The notes: generated from the sequence alone by a model not told the origin. Positions 35,827-44,350 are shown, numbered from the stretch's first letter. The stretch is DNA of 46,293 nt from JAVBKB01 sp031554275 (GCA_031554275.1 JAVBKB010000120.1:1-46293), one strand, 5' to 3'. Made by a program: numbers and translations.

Positions 35827-36594
35827 TCACTGCATCAATTCAAGTAAATTATCAACAACTATTGTCGGCTGTACTTCAACCTGCTTGAGCTCTTCCCTTG
35901 TTGTTACACCAGATAGCACAAGAATAGCGTCAACTTCGGCTCGAATGCCTGCTAGCACATCTGTGTTGTAATTATCACCAATGATGGCGATGTCCTCTTT
36001 CGGCATCTTCATCAACTGGATGGCCTGGTCCATGATAATAGAATATGGCTTACCAATGAATGTAGGCTTCACACCAGTGGAGGCTGTCACCACTTCAGTA
36101 AACGCACCGTTCCCAGGCAGAAACACCCCTTTTGCAGTTGGGAATGCCCGATCTGGATTTGTTGCTAAGAAAGTTGCGCCGGCTCTAACACCTACACATG
36201 CAGACGCCAATTTCTCATAATTAATCTCTCTGTCGATTCCCATCACTACATATTGCGGGTTCTCTACTTGGAATGTGAAACCCTTCTGAGCAAGCATTTC
36301 TTTAAGAGGCTTTTCACCAATACAAAAGATTGATGCTTTTGGGGACTGCGTTTCAATATAACTCGCCATCGCCATTGAAGATGTATAGACGTTTTCAGGT
36401 GAGCAAGGAATGTCCATTTCCATCAACGTTTTTGTGACAGACCCAGGTGTCTTCAATGAATTATTGGTTAGGAATAAATAGGGGATGCCTTTTGCGTTGA
36501 GGTGCTTGACAAATTCCCGTGCCTCCTCAATCACTTCATCACCCTTATAAACTGTTCCATCTAAATCAATCATATAGCCCTTATAATTCTTCAA
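35827..36594 (-). CDS. HAD-superfamily IIA phosphatase, NagD/YutF type
   Basis: 255 residues with all HAD motifs: DLDGTVYKGD (nucleophile Asp and acid/base Asp), FLTNNS, the Lys in IGKPYSIIM and IGDNYNTDVLAGI. The large C2-type cap lies between motifs II and III. The length fits the YutF subgroup, which dephosphorylates sugar phosphates and nucleotides such as UMP or p-nitrophenyl phosphate in vitro; the physiological substrate is unknown. It starts with TTG after AAGGGAG. Apparently monocistronic. Confidence 0.93.
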   Translation of the reverse strand: MKNYKGYMIDLDGTVYKGDEVIEEAREFVKHLNAKGIPYLFLTNNSLKTPGSVTKTLMEMDIPCSPENVYTSSMAMASYIETQSPKASIFCIGEKPLKEMLAQKGFTFQVENPQYVVMGIDREINYEKLASACVGVRAGATFLATNPDRAFPTAKGVFLPGNGAFTEVVTASTGVKPTFIGKPYSIIMDQAIQLMKMPKEDIAIIGDNYNTDVLAGIRAEVDAILVLSGVTTREELKQVEVQPTIVVDNLLELMQ

Positions 36595-37030
36595 GATGAT
36601 TCTCCCTTTTGTCTTTTAATTGTGCTACTTTAACTGCGTTTGCTACCCGTGTCCTATTGTATCGCAAGTTAGCTTGAAGATAAAGCGCACAACCACTTAC
36701 TGCGTTATCCTAATTGTCGTCAGAGATGCAACTTAAAACTCCCGAGAAATTTCCAAAGACGAGGAATAATTTACGAAGGTAATATCCTAGGAAATTATGA
36801 CAAAGTATCTGGGAATCTAAGCGAGTTTGAAGTTGCATTCTTACGATAATTAGGAATAAACCTGTTCCATATCTCTGATTTCCAAATCAAGTTTCACAGT
36901 AGCGAAATTTAATGTAGAACGGATTTGTGACATAAGGCTTTATTGATGATAAAATTTTTGCCGGACTTGTTTTTTTTGTAATGTTTTTTTGGTAATATTA
37001 ATTGGGTAGAAATGGCGTTGAGGTGAAGCA
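36595..37030. other. Intergenic region between HAD phosphatase and potassium channel genes
   Basis: 436 bp between divergent genes. It holds palindromic repeat copy B (36709-36854). The last 80 bp before the channel gene are T-rich with a TAATAT box near 36995, but I cannot assign a convincing promoter. Confidence 0.4.
36709..36854. mobile_element. MITE-like palindromic repeat, copy B
   Basis: 146 bp with terminal inverted repeats CCTAATTGTCGTCAGAGATG and CATTCTTACGATAATTAGG, inner arms also pairing in part (AAACTC..GAGTTT). It is roughly 75-80% identical by eye to copy A, with exact shared blocks of 19 and 15 bp. No ORF. Confidence 0.8.
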
Positions 37031-37813
37031 ATGTTTTTTAAATTTTATTTCAGAATAATAGAAATCAAGGCTTGGATTTTGTTCTTGATAAGTGTAATCT
37101 TTATCCTATTTAGCGGGTTGTTAATGACACTGATTGAACCCGAGAAATTTCCTAACCTACTAACAGGTGTTTGGTGGGTGATGACAACAATTACGACAAT
37201 TGGATATGGCGATATTGCTCCAGAGTCCGCTGCTGGCAGGCTGTATGGTATCCTCGTATTAGATACTTTCGGAATTGGTTTGTTTGGCGTCATTATCGGA
37301 AAAGCCATTAGTATCATCAAAAGCTATCAGAAACGAAGACGTGAGGGGAAAATCATGTACAAAGGGAAAAATCATTTCGTAGTCATTGGTTGGACGGAAA
37401 CCTCGAAGCTGACCATCCATGAAATTCTTGCAGATAAAACCAATGATCAGGCAGTTGTCTTAATTGGCAAGCTGTCACAATCACCGCTTCCAACTGAGGA
37501 ACGGGTTCATTATGTGAAAGGCAGCCCTACAGATTTCCAAACCTTAGATCGGGCAAATATCAATGAAGCAGCCGCAATTATGATTTTCTCACCTGACGAA
37601 ATCGGTAGCGCGGAGCTAACTGATGGCTATTCGCTGTTAGTTGCTACCACGATTGAAAGATATGACGAGCTAGTCCAGCGAAATCTCTATACCGTTGTTG
37701 AGATCCAAATGAACAAGCATATGGATAACTTCAAATATGTGAAAGTAGATGAATTCATTCTGTCTCGACAATCCATTTCTCAATTGATGTTTTCTGCAGC
37801 AAAGAATGCTTAG
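37031..37813 (+). CDS. Two-TM potassium channel with RCK/TrkA-N domain, YugO-like
   Basis: 260 residues. Two membrane helices (about 14-34 and 74-94) flank a pore loop with the K+ selectivity filter TTIGYGD (55-61). A cytosolic RCK-type domain starts near 112, but its nucleotide motif is VVIGWTETSKLTI, lacking the usual GxGxxG, as in YugO-type channels. The ATG follows GAGGTGAAG. The opposing DUF350/ATP-grasp genes point to a linked membrane-ion function. The last codons lie in a 20-bp direct repeat (37786 and 37813). Confidence 0.92.
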   Translation: MFFKFYFRIIEIKAWILFLISVIFILFSGLLMTLIEPEKFPNLLTGVWWVMTTITTIGYGDIAPESAAGRLYGILVLDTFGIGLFGVIIGKAISIIKSYQKRRREGKIMYKGKNHFVVIGWTETSKLTIHEILADKTNDQAVVLIGKLSQSPLPTEERVHYVKGSPTDFQTLDRANINEAAAIMIFSPDEIGSAELTDGYSLLVATTIERYDELVQRNLYTVVEIQMNKHMDNFKYVKVDEFILSRQSISQLMFSAAKNA

Positions 37814-37908
37814 ATGTTTTCTGCAGCAAAGACCGCATCATCGGAGACAACGAAAGATAACTATGTTTTCCTGATAAACTACGATTGAAGTCTTGCCTTC
37901 AAAAACAC

Positions 37909-37957
37909 ACGGATGAGAAACCACTCCATGATCGAGTTGATTTTTCATCCGTTTTTT
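37909..37957 (+). terminator. Terminator of the potassium channel gene
   Basis: ACGGATGAGAAA / TTTTTCATCCGT stem with a 19-nt loop, followed by six T. It lies about 95 bp after the stop. Confidence 0.78.
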
Positions 37958-38026
37958 GATGCAAATATTTCGAAAAAACAAGCCGAGATCATCCTGATCA
38001 GATACTCCTTTTAATATAGGAAGATC

Positions 38027-38428
38027 CTAGTAGCTCAAGCATCCAGAGATGATCACGCCGATTGAAATTGAAGTGAACATTAAGATCATTCCAACAGCTT
38101 TATTATCCTTCTCAATCGCTTCACCAATATTGAAGTTCGGGGTAAGCACTTCTGCTAAATAGAAAATAATGATTTGTGCAATGATTGCGATAGCGCCCCA
38201 GATAATCATATCCACTAAGTCAACTGAGTAAGAAATCGCAGCACGGATCACGATGGCAAGGGCTAAGATCCTTCCGCCCAAGAGAAAGCTCGCCGCTTTG
38301 TTACCTTGTCCAATCAATTCTAATTCTTTAATCTTGGTTGTAAATAGGAACACAATTGTTCCAACAATTAATAATGCAACTCCTGAAATAACATACAGTG
38401 TGAAGTCAAGTAGTAGTGAAAAATCCAT
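38027..38428 (-). CDS. DUF350 (YjfL-like) membrane protein
   Basis: 133 residues with four predicted membrane helices (about 9-29, 48-66, 71-92, 110-132), typical of the DUF350/UPF0719 family. No enzymatic role is known. GGAGG overlaps the end of the preceding ATP-grasp gene, so the two are coupled. In E. coli, the homologue yjfL lies in an operon with the ATP-grasp gene yjfC, matching this pairing. Confidence 0.87.
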   Translation of the reverse strand: MDFSLLLDFTLYVISGVALLIVGTIVFLFTTKIKELELIGQGNKAASFLLGGRILALAIVIRAAISYSVDLVDMIIWGAIAIIAQIIIFYLAEVLTPNFNIGEAIEKDNKAVGMILMFTSISIGVIISGCLSY

Positions 38429-38442
38429 ATTTAGTCCTCCAA

Positions 38443-39687
38443 TTAATTTATATCCTTCAAAGAAACAGGTAAATAGTAAGATTCATTGCCTGTGATCTGA
38501 CCTCCTGCTCGCACGCCAATTGCACTTGGTAAGCCTGCTAATAGGAAGCAACCAAACATATAAGAGAGGTTTTCCTCACCCACTGACGTCTGCAGGTTTA
38601 GCGTTGGTAGCTCTACAAATTGTTGATAAATTGGCAATTCATTCTCATAGGTTTTGTATTTGTTCCGTGTCACCTCTTCATGTGTGGCAGAAAAGATCTG
38701 AATACTATCTCCCTCTCGACCGAACGAAGGCTTCTTCACATAAGTCGATTTCCCCGAAAATGCAGACGGTGTTAAATAGGTTGGCAGAAAGTATTTATGT
38801 ATCCATTCTCGCTCACCTACCGTGAAATATGGATGATTGCTCTCAACCATTTTCCATATGTATGCCTGCAAAGCTTTCGTTTGTAACAGGAATGCAGATG
38901 GCGGATTGATGATTGCAAGCTTCTTCTCTTTCACAAGATTCAGCAGCTCTATCCCTATTGGATCACCTGTTTCCTCATCATGATCATTCAGTAAATGCTC
39001 AATTGGAAAGGTTTGTCGGTAGAGTATATCGATTCGAACACCATCATCCGTATACAAACCCTCGTCATTGATACGAAGCTGCTCAAGGGATACTAAGTCA
39101 CACTCAATTCCACTTATCTGTTGCAGATATTTCGACGTCAACCAATCCTCCTCATGCAAATGATGAGCAGCAAATACAACTCGTGCCGGTCGATCAATCT
39201 CTAGATATTGGTAACTACTATCCAGTGCTTGCTTAATGGTTGCGGCAAGCCGCTTCTCTTGCCCTTCATTTGGACTCTTCTCACCAAAGTGAGCACAGAC
39301 CAACTGATTTACCGAGAAACATTCCTTAATGAAAGTAGGTGTATCGCTATTGAATTCCAGTAATTTAATCTCCGACCCGCTAACCACCAAATCCAAGCGT
39401 CCAATCACATAGTCTGGAAAGATCGTTTTCATTCGAATAAATGGAAGTGCACTTTCTGGGAATCCGAGGTTTCGTAACGAAGTATCAGGTAAATTCCGAA
39501 TAAATGCAATCGCTTTTGTAAAAATTGTATGAATTCGCTCGGCAGCAAGAACTATTTCACCCAATTTATCATTGGTAATGGGTAAATGATGATACAAACT
39601 ATACTCCATATCGAATAAATCTGCCCAAAAATCAGGAACCTGTTGATAGAACTGACTGCGCAGTTCATTGTATTGATTTGTATTCAT
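38443..39687 (-). CDS. Glutathionylspermidine synthase-like ATP-grasp ligase (YgiC/YjfC type)
   Basis: 414 residues resembling the C-terminal ligase domain of glutathionylspermidine synthase. Visible features are LEFNSDTPT (substrate/ATP-binding block), DILYRQTFPIEHLL, the ATP-grasp core YVKKPSFGREGD and a C-terminal FLLAGLPSAIGVRAGG. It lacks the amidase domain of true Gsp synthase. The family forms an amide between a carboxylate and an amine; the substrate is unknown. AGAGG precedes the ATG. It sits in a tight operon between an exported small protein and DUF350. Confidence 0.88.
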   Translation of the reverse strand: MNTNQYNELRSQFYQQVPDFWADLFDMEYSLYHHLPITNDKLGEIVLAAERIHTIFTKAIAFIRNLPDTSLRNLGFPESALPFIRMKTIFPDYVIGRLDLVVSGSEIKLLEFNSDTPTFIKECFSVNQLVCAHFGEKSPNEGQEKRLAATIKQALDSSYQYLEIDRPARVVFAAHHLHEEDWLTSKYLQQISGIECDLVSLEQLRINDEGLYTDDGVRIDILYRQTFPIEHLLNDHDEETGDPIGIELLNLVKEKKLAIINPPSAFLLQTKALQAYIWKMVESNHPYFTVGEREWIHKYFLPTYLTPSAFSGKSTYVKKPSFGREGDSIQIFSATHEEVTRNKYKTYENELPIYQQFVELPTLNLQTSVGEENLSYMFGCFLLAGLPSAIGVRAGGQITGNESYYLPVSLKDIN

Positions 39688-39755
39688 CGTAACCTCTTAA
39701 TTTTTCCGAAAGGCATTGTCATAAATCATGCGAATTTTCAAATGATAACGATTTC

Positions 39756-40076
39756 TTACCCACCGAAGCCGCCTGAAGTCCCCTTGCTAAAGCCGCCTTT
39801 AAACGTCGAACTGCTTTTGTAACTGGAGTATGAAGGATCACTGCTTAATGCACTTCGATTTGAGAAGTAGCTTCCCCCATAGAAAAAATGTCGATAATAA
39901 CTGGAACTGGTCGAATCACAGACCCAAACGCCCTCTTCTTCATTCCATTTCCAATTGTCACAGCGATCATCATTAGGTTTTGCTGGTTTTGAAGACGAAT
40001 TATAAGCCTTATAACCAAAGAATGCTGCAAAAAGCAGCCCAATACTGATGATTCCAATAATCATTTTCCGTTTCAT
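39756..40076 (-). CDS. Small exported Ser/Gly/Tyr-rich protein, YgiB-like ending
   Basis: 106 residues. A basic start and one hydrophobic segment (about 5-22) form a signal anchor. The exported part holds a CDNWKWNEEEGVWVC pair of cysteines, then a Ser/Tyr-rich low-complexity stretch, and ends in GGFSKGTSGGFGG. E. coli YgiB (DUF1190), partner of the ATP-grasp protein YgiC, also has a GGFG-type tail, so I infer an analogous pair. The ATG at 40076 follows AAGGGAGG; the TTG at 40094 is inside that site. First gene of the operon. Confidence 0.75.
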   Translation of the reverse strand: MKRKMIIGIISIGLLFAAFFGYKAYNSSSKPAKPNDDRCDNWKWNEEEGVWVCDSTSSSYYRHFFYGGSYFSNRSALSSDPSYSSYKSSSTFKGGFSKGTSGGFGG

Positions 40077-40235
40077 TGAACAACCTCCCTTCAATAAAGC
40101 TCCTTATCTTTAGTATCTGCTGCCTAACTCATTTCAGCAGATAAAAGTCAGCAGCAGCTCAGCAAAAATGCAATTTACTAACTTAGCTTTCCACAATTTT
40201 AATCAAAAAAATAATCAAAATTTTTTACCGAAAAA

Positions 40236-40264
40236 TTAGTTTTCTAGATATTTTACTTTATAAT
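40236..40264 (+). promoter_or_regulatory. Candidate promoter of the 155-aa unknown gene
   Basis: Perfect TATAAT at 40259-40264 with a weak -35 TTAGTT (40236-40241) at 17-bp spacing, about 50 bp upstream of the ATG. Confidence 0.5.
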
Positions 40265-40314
40265 GATTGTATAACATTCCAATTAGTTCAACAAGAATGA
40301 AAAGGAGAATACAT

Positions 40315-40782
40315 ATGTTTGTATTAGAATATCGTTTGAATAGAAGTCCAGAGTATCCAGCATTATTCCAGTATACCTTGGATAGGGATGAGATGATTGC
40401 CAGAATGGCTTGTGGCTACCTCATTCGTGATGGTGAACAGTACAAAGTTATTTCAACTGCGACTGAGTCAGATACGATGTCAGTGATATATGTTGAACAG
40501 GAGAAGGCGAATTTCAGATACCCTGACGAGAAAACCTATATGGGCATTGGCTTGGAAATACGTGAGTGGCGCAACGGTCTTGACGCGCTTCTTGTGGAGT
40601 CGAAGGAATTCAATACACATAATGACATCCTCGCTTACCTGCATTCAGACTTTGTCTATGCCAAAGTTGGCGATCAGAATAAGGAAATGCAGCTTGACTC
40701 TACTGAGCTTGATGAACACAGACATTGTTACATCTTTTATGGCACCTACACAGGTGTGATTACCCAAAGTGTAAAGTTCTAG
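40315..40782 (+). CDS. Unrecognised protein (155 aa)
   Basis: I do not recognise the family. It is 155 residues, acidic, with no signal or membrane segment. The predicted pattern of alternating strands (MFVLEYRL; YKVISTAT; MSVIYVEQ; GLEIREW; HCYIFYGTYTGVIT) suggests a beta-rich cytosolic domain. AAAAGGAG precedes the ATG at 40315, and a good -10 lies upstream. It faces away from the DUF350 operon. Monocistronic. Confidence 0.75.
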   Translation: MFVLEYRLNRSPEYPALFQYTLDRDEMIARMACGYLIRDGEQYKVISTATESDTMSVIYVEQEKANFRYPDEKTYMGIGLEIREWRNGLDALLVESKEFNTHNDILAYLHSDFVYAKVGDQNKEMQLDSTELDEHRHCYIFYGTYTGVITQSVKF

Positions 40783-41069
40783 AACTCAGCGTATCGACAA
40801 ATTACAAGTGAACGTACATTGACCCGGAGGGAGTGGGCAATGTTCGTTCTCTTGTTGACATACTTTTATGTGACGAGGTCCTTGAGCATAAACTCATTTC
40901 AAAATCAGCTACTACACCTTAAGAATAAGCGCGCGTTGATATCGACAACATTTTTCCTTATTTTTAGTCAAGAATCACAAAAAGAGATCAGACAGTGAAC
41001 CCGATTTCGGCACACTTTTGACCCCGTTTTTTTTCTATCGATTAATGCCTGAATTCGTCATCATTGCCT
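40783..41069. other. Intergenic region with a 12-bp inverted repeat
   Basis: GAACGTACATTG (40810-40821) and CAATGTTCGTTC (40838-40849) pair over 11 of 12 positions, a possible end signal of the 155-aa gene, though only a short T/C stretch follows. CCGATTTCGG near 41000 plus a later T8 tract (41027-41034) do not form a convincing terminator. Confidence 0.4.
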
Positions 41070-41177
41070 TCATTGAAATAACAATTTAATCAAGCTGATC
41101 AAAAGTATCCAAAGCACAATACTAAATCCTGTTCCCCACAACAACCCTTTGATAAATTTTTTTGGTGGTTCATCCAT
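41070..41177 (-). CDS. 35-residue membrane peptide
   Basis: A short ORF with a strong ribosome binding site (GGAGGG, about eight bases before the ATG). The peptide begins MDEPPKKFIKGLLWGTG and continues as one hydrophobic helix (FSIVLWILLISLIKLLF) to the stop. The charge pattern (Lys before, hydrophobic after) fits a single-pass inner-membrane peptide. I do not recognise it. The HAAS gene ends about 250 bp away in the 3' direction of the plus strand. Confidence 0.55.
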   Translation of the reverse strand: MDEPPKKFIKGLLWGTGFSIVLWILLISLIKLLFQ

Positions 41178-41428
41178 CTTGATCCCTCCAAACGGCTTGA
41201 CAATCCCCTCCAATACATCATTGAAATCGTGATTCTTACTTCTACCTTACGCTTCAAAAAGGGGAATCATGTCAGCGGATGAGCATTGAATTTTTTTCAG
41301 GGATACAGGATGCGGCAGTCGAAATTTAAATAGAAAACAGCCAGCCGCCAAAAATCGACCAAAACATCCGAGGAAATCTTGGTCAATTCATGTAGCAGAT
41401 TAGGTAGTTTGATCCCGCTTCACTGGCG
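41178..41428. other. Gap between the 35-aa ORF and the HAAS-protein gene
   Basis: About 250 bp. AAAATCGACCAAAAC..TTGGTCAATT near 41350-41385 shows loose symmetry and may end the PadR-HAAS transcript. I see no other feature. Confidence 0.25.
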
Positions 41429-42427
41429 CTATGATTTTGTTCTTCTTGCCAAAACAAATCCTTTGACTGCAGATATAACCATCGCAATAATACAAAACAC
41501 TATTATTCCACGAATACTCCACTGCCAAATCTCTAACAATCTGTCGTAGTCTGTTGTAACATTTTTGGCAAGCACTTGTAGAAAATCTGTACTAAATATT
41601 TTTTCATTGCCCAAAAACAGAATTACGAAAACGATGTTACCGAGCTCATGAATCGCATTAATGACTGCCAATCGCATATTCCATTTTTGATGGATCAATT
41701 TCAGAATCGCAACCACAATTCCAAAAGCGATTAATCCGATAAGGAAAGGAATATATGAATTCAAGACTTCCTTGTCGAACAGCGGTGTAATATTCCAAAG
41801 CTTATTTTCAAGTGCATACCAACCTGCATACTGTGGAAATACGCATACTGCTGCTGTGAAAATCATGCCAAAAACAATAGCACTTATAGGTTCACTTTTT
41901 TTGATAATGTTTTTATTTGTTGTATTGACACTTTGCAAATCCTTTATTGCCCAGGGTTTTCCTGTGAATGGCCAAGTCCTATACTCTTTGCCGGCTCTAT
42001 CAATAGCAGCGAAAACTAGTGTTACCCACGCAAATGCATGGGCTGCTCCCACCACTAAATAACCCAAAGTGCGAATAATTATTTCCAAAATCATTTGGAA
42101 TGTTTCTTTGTTTTGCGAATCAGTTACCACTGAGACAAATGCAGCTACAGGAGCAATGCATAGTATGATAATTTCCACCAATTTAAGCACTGAGATGTAA
42201 TTGTCATACAGGATTGGGCTGATTAGATAGCGTTTATTCTCCTGATAATTGAGTGCTAATTCTGTAGGATTTCCAAGTTTGTAAAGCACCTCTTCAACAT
42301 CTTTTTCAGTATAATCGTCGGGTAACATGTCATGAATATCTGCATGCAGCTCTTTTTCGACTTCTTCTCGTATCTTTGCTGGTAACCGTTTGCAGACTGT
42401 GAAAATATAGCGTTCAATTATGTCCAT
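41429..42427 (-). CDS. HAAS-domain integral membrane protein, PadR partner
   Basis: 332 residues. The N-terminal cytosolic HAAS domain (about 1-65) has RYIFTVCKRLPAKIREEVEKE, a DIHDML turn and LYKLGNPTELALNY. About six membrane helices follow. HAAS proteins are normally encoded directly after a PadR-type regulator, as here, and are thought to communicate membrane or signal status to it. The start is two bases from the padR stop, with GGAGGG overlapping it, so the two are coupled. Confidence 0.88.
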   Translation of the reverse strand: MDIIERYIFTVCKRLPAKIREEVEKELHADIHDMLPDDYTEKDVEEVLYKLGNPTELALNYQENKRYLISPILYDNYISVLKLVEIIILCIAPVAAFVSVVTDSQNKETFQMILEIIIRTLGYLVVGAAHAFAWVTLVFAAIDRAGKEYRTWPFTGKPWAIKDLQSVNTTNKNIIKKSEPISAIVFGMIFTAAVCVFPQYAGWYALENKLWNITPLFDKEVLNSYIPFLIGLIAFGIVVAILKLIHQKWNMRLAVINAIHELGNIVFVILFLGNEKIFSTDFLQVLAKNVTTDYDRLLEIWQWSIRGIIVFCIIAMVISAVKGFVLARRTKS

Positions 42428-42428
42428 A

Positions 42429-42767
42429 TTAATTCCCTCCCAATAACCTGTTAATTTTCGAAGATTGGTTTTTCCAACTCTCTATTAATGCTGTGAACAA
42501 TCCTTTGCCCGTTTCACTGAGCACATAATATTTCCTTGGACGGCTTTCGGTTGTATCCCAATCACTTGTAAGCACTCCTTGTTTCTCAAGCCGACGCAAC
42601 ATTGGGTATAACGTCCCTGCATCTATTTCCACATTCTTTTCAGTTAAACTTTGCAAGAGTGAGTACCCATATTGCGGACTTTGAAGCTGACTTAGAATCG
42701 CAAGGGACAAAACACCACGGCGAAGCTCAACTTCAAAAACGGATAACAATTCATTTTCCTTGGACAT
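42429..42767 (-). CDS. PadR-family transcriptional regulator
   Basis: 112 residues with a winged-helix domain: LRRGVLSLAILSQL, YGYSLLQSL, the wing IDAGTLYPMLRRLEKQGVL and SRPRKYYVLSETG, all typical of short PadR proteins. The ATG follows AGGAGGTGG. Promoter and a TTACA-N8-TGTAA dyad lie directly upstream, so autorepression is likely. It forms a two-gene operon with the HAAS membrane protein. Confidence 0.93.
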   Translation of the reverse strand: MSKENELLSVFEVELRRGVLSLAILSQLQSPQYGYSLLQSLTEKNVEIDAGTLYPMLRRLEKQGVLTSDWDTTESRPRKYYVLSETGKGLFTALIESWKNQSSKINRLLGGN

Positions 42768-42786
42768 GTAACCACCTCCTGAAGAT

Positions 42787-42816
42787 ATTATACTGTATTA
42801 CACACACTATTGTAAA
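42787..42816 (-). promoter_or_regulatory. padR promoter with overlapping dyad operator
   Basis: Minus strand: TTTACA (42811-42816), 18-bp spacer, TATAAT (42787-42792). The dyad TTACA-N8-TGTAA (42798-42815) fills the space between them, so a bound repressor would block polymerase. Confidence 0.65.
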
Positions 42817-42845
42817 TATGTTAATATATATTTTTTATTAATATT

Positions 42846-42873
42846 AAAAACCATGCCTTGGGCATGGTTTTTT
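42846..42873. terminator. Bidirectional terminator upstream of padR
   Basis: CCATGCC-TTG-GGCATGG with an A5 tract before and a T6 tract after. On the minus strand it ends the flavoprotein transcript about 110 bp after its stop. Confidence 0.85.
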
Positions 42874-42985
42874 GGCTTTGAAAATTATGATACAGTCAAG
42901 GTAGACATCTGTTCCGATCGGCAGGACTCTCACTTAGCAAAGATGAATAGCCTTCACGAAAAATCCCCTGTGAAGTCAGTTACAT

Positions 42986-44350
42986 TCACTCTACCCTATC
43001 CCCTGCATTCATCCCTGCGATCCTGCCTGTAACTAGCGCAGCAGTAATATTGTAACCTCCTGTGTATCCGTGTATGTCAAGAATTTCTCCACAGAAGTAG
43101 AGGTTTGGTACAAGTTTACTTGCCATCGTCTTCGGATTTATCTCCTTCAGTGACACGCCTCCGCCAGTGACGAATGCCTTTTCAATTGGCAGGGTGCCAT
43201 TTACCCGGATTTCGAATCTCTTCACCTGCTGAACCAATCGTCTCCATTTTTCATTAGAAATGTTGCCACAGGTTTGAGCACTATCCACTTCTGCCAACTC
43301 CAATAAGAACAACAGATACCGTTCTGGCAACAATCCTCGCAATCCGTTTTTCACTGATTTCTTCGGATCAACAGCTGCTTGTTCGATGATCTGTTGAAAT
43401 AATTGTTCATCTTTCACATCTGGTAGAGCATCGACAGCTAGTATCACTTCATGAACATTGTTCTTCTGCATGATTTGTACAACAAATTGACTGCACCGCA
43501 AAATTGCTGGTCCTGAAAGACCAAAGTGTGTGAAAATCAAGTCCATACGATGTGTAACAACTGGTTTCCCAGCTACTTTCAGCGTCTGCAGAGCATCCTC
43601 TTTTCCCTTTCCAGGCGCTAACACACTAACTGCAACATCTTGTAATGACAATCCTTGCAACACTTTTTTCCGTACAAACGGCTCAGCAGAAGTAACTGGC
43701 ACTTCAGTAGGAAAAAGCGGTGTGATCGTGTGTCCAGCAACTTTTGCCCATACATAGCCATCACCTGTGCTTCCAGTGTGTGGCACTGACTTGCCTCCTA
43801 CTGCAATCACGACTGCATCTGCATATATCATTTCGTTGTGCAATGTCACCACACCTCTAGCAAGTTCGTGCTCATACAGAACCTTCTTCACTGCAGTATT
43901 CTCGCGGATTTCTCCACCAAGTTTACGGAAACGCTCAATTAACGCAATTACAACTGAACCAGCATTATCACTTTGCGGAAACATTCTTCCGTGATCTTCT
44001 TCCTTCAGTGGTACACCAAGTTTCGTGAAGAAATCAATAATATCTAAGTTGCTAAACTGTGAAAAAGCACTTCGTAGGAAGCGCCCATTACCTGGAATAT
44101 GTTTAATGACCTCATCAATCGGTAAGCAGTTGGTCACATTGCAGCGCCCTCCACCAGAAATCGCTAGCTTTCGTCCTAGCTTGTCACCTTTATCAAGGAG
44201 TAGGGTCTTTGCACCCATTTCTGCTGCTGCGATACTAGCCATTAGCCCTGAGGGACCGCCACCAATGATGATACAGTCATATTTTTGAGTTTTGTTTTTT
44301 TCATTCTTTTTCATATCGATCCAACCATATTTTCGAGTTTTGTTTTTCAT
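42986..44350 (-). CDS. BaiN/RdsA (YtfP, HI0933) family NAD(P)/FAD flavoprotein
   Basis: 454 residues. FAD-binding CIIIGGGPSGLMASIAAAEMG, then the family's LLLDKGDKLGRKLAISGGGRCNVTN, GRMFPQSDNA, the insert domain THFGLSGPAIL and the C-terminal FVTGGGVSLKEINPKTM and CGEILDIHGYTGGYN. The family includes reductases of bile-acid intermediates and other enones; the role here is unknown. The start is uncertain: ATG 44350 and ATG 44314 both have weak ribosome binding sites, because the 5' end is tandemly duplicated. Confidence 0.92.
   Translation of the reverse strand: MKNKTRKYGWIDMKKNEKNKTQKYDCIIIGGGPSGLMASIAAAEMGAKTLLLDKGDKLGRKLAISGGGRCNVTNCLPIDEVIKHIPGNGRFLRSAFSQFSNLDIIDFFTKLGVPLKEEDHGRMFPQSDNAGSVVIALIERFRKLGGEIRENTAVKKVLYEHELARGVVTLHNEMIYADAVVIAVGGKSVPHTGSTGDGYVWAKVAGHTITPLFPTEVPVTSAEPFVRKKVLQGLSLQDVAVSVLAPGKGKEDALQTLKVAGKPVVTHRMDLIFTHFGLSGPAILRCSQFVVQIMQKNNVHEVILAVDALPDVKDEQLFQQIIEQAAVDPKKSVKNGLRGLLPERYLLFLLELAEVDSAQTCGNISNEKWRRLVQQVKRFEIRVNGTLPIEKAFVTGGGVSLKEINPKTMASKLVPNLYFCGEILDIHGYTGGYNITAALVTGRIAGMNAGDRVE

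Noticed and set aside
40783..41069. Terminator at the T8 tract near 41030
   Set aside because: The preceding sequence offers only a 3-4 bp stem (CCGA/TCGG), too weak to call.
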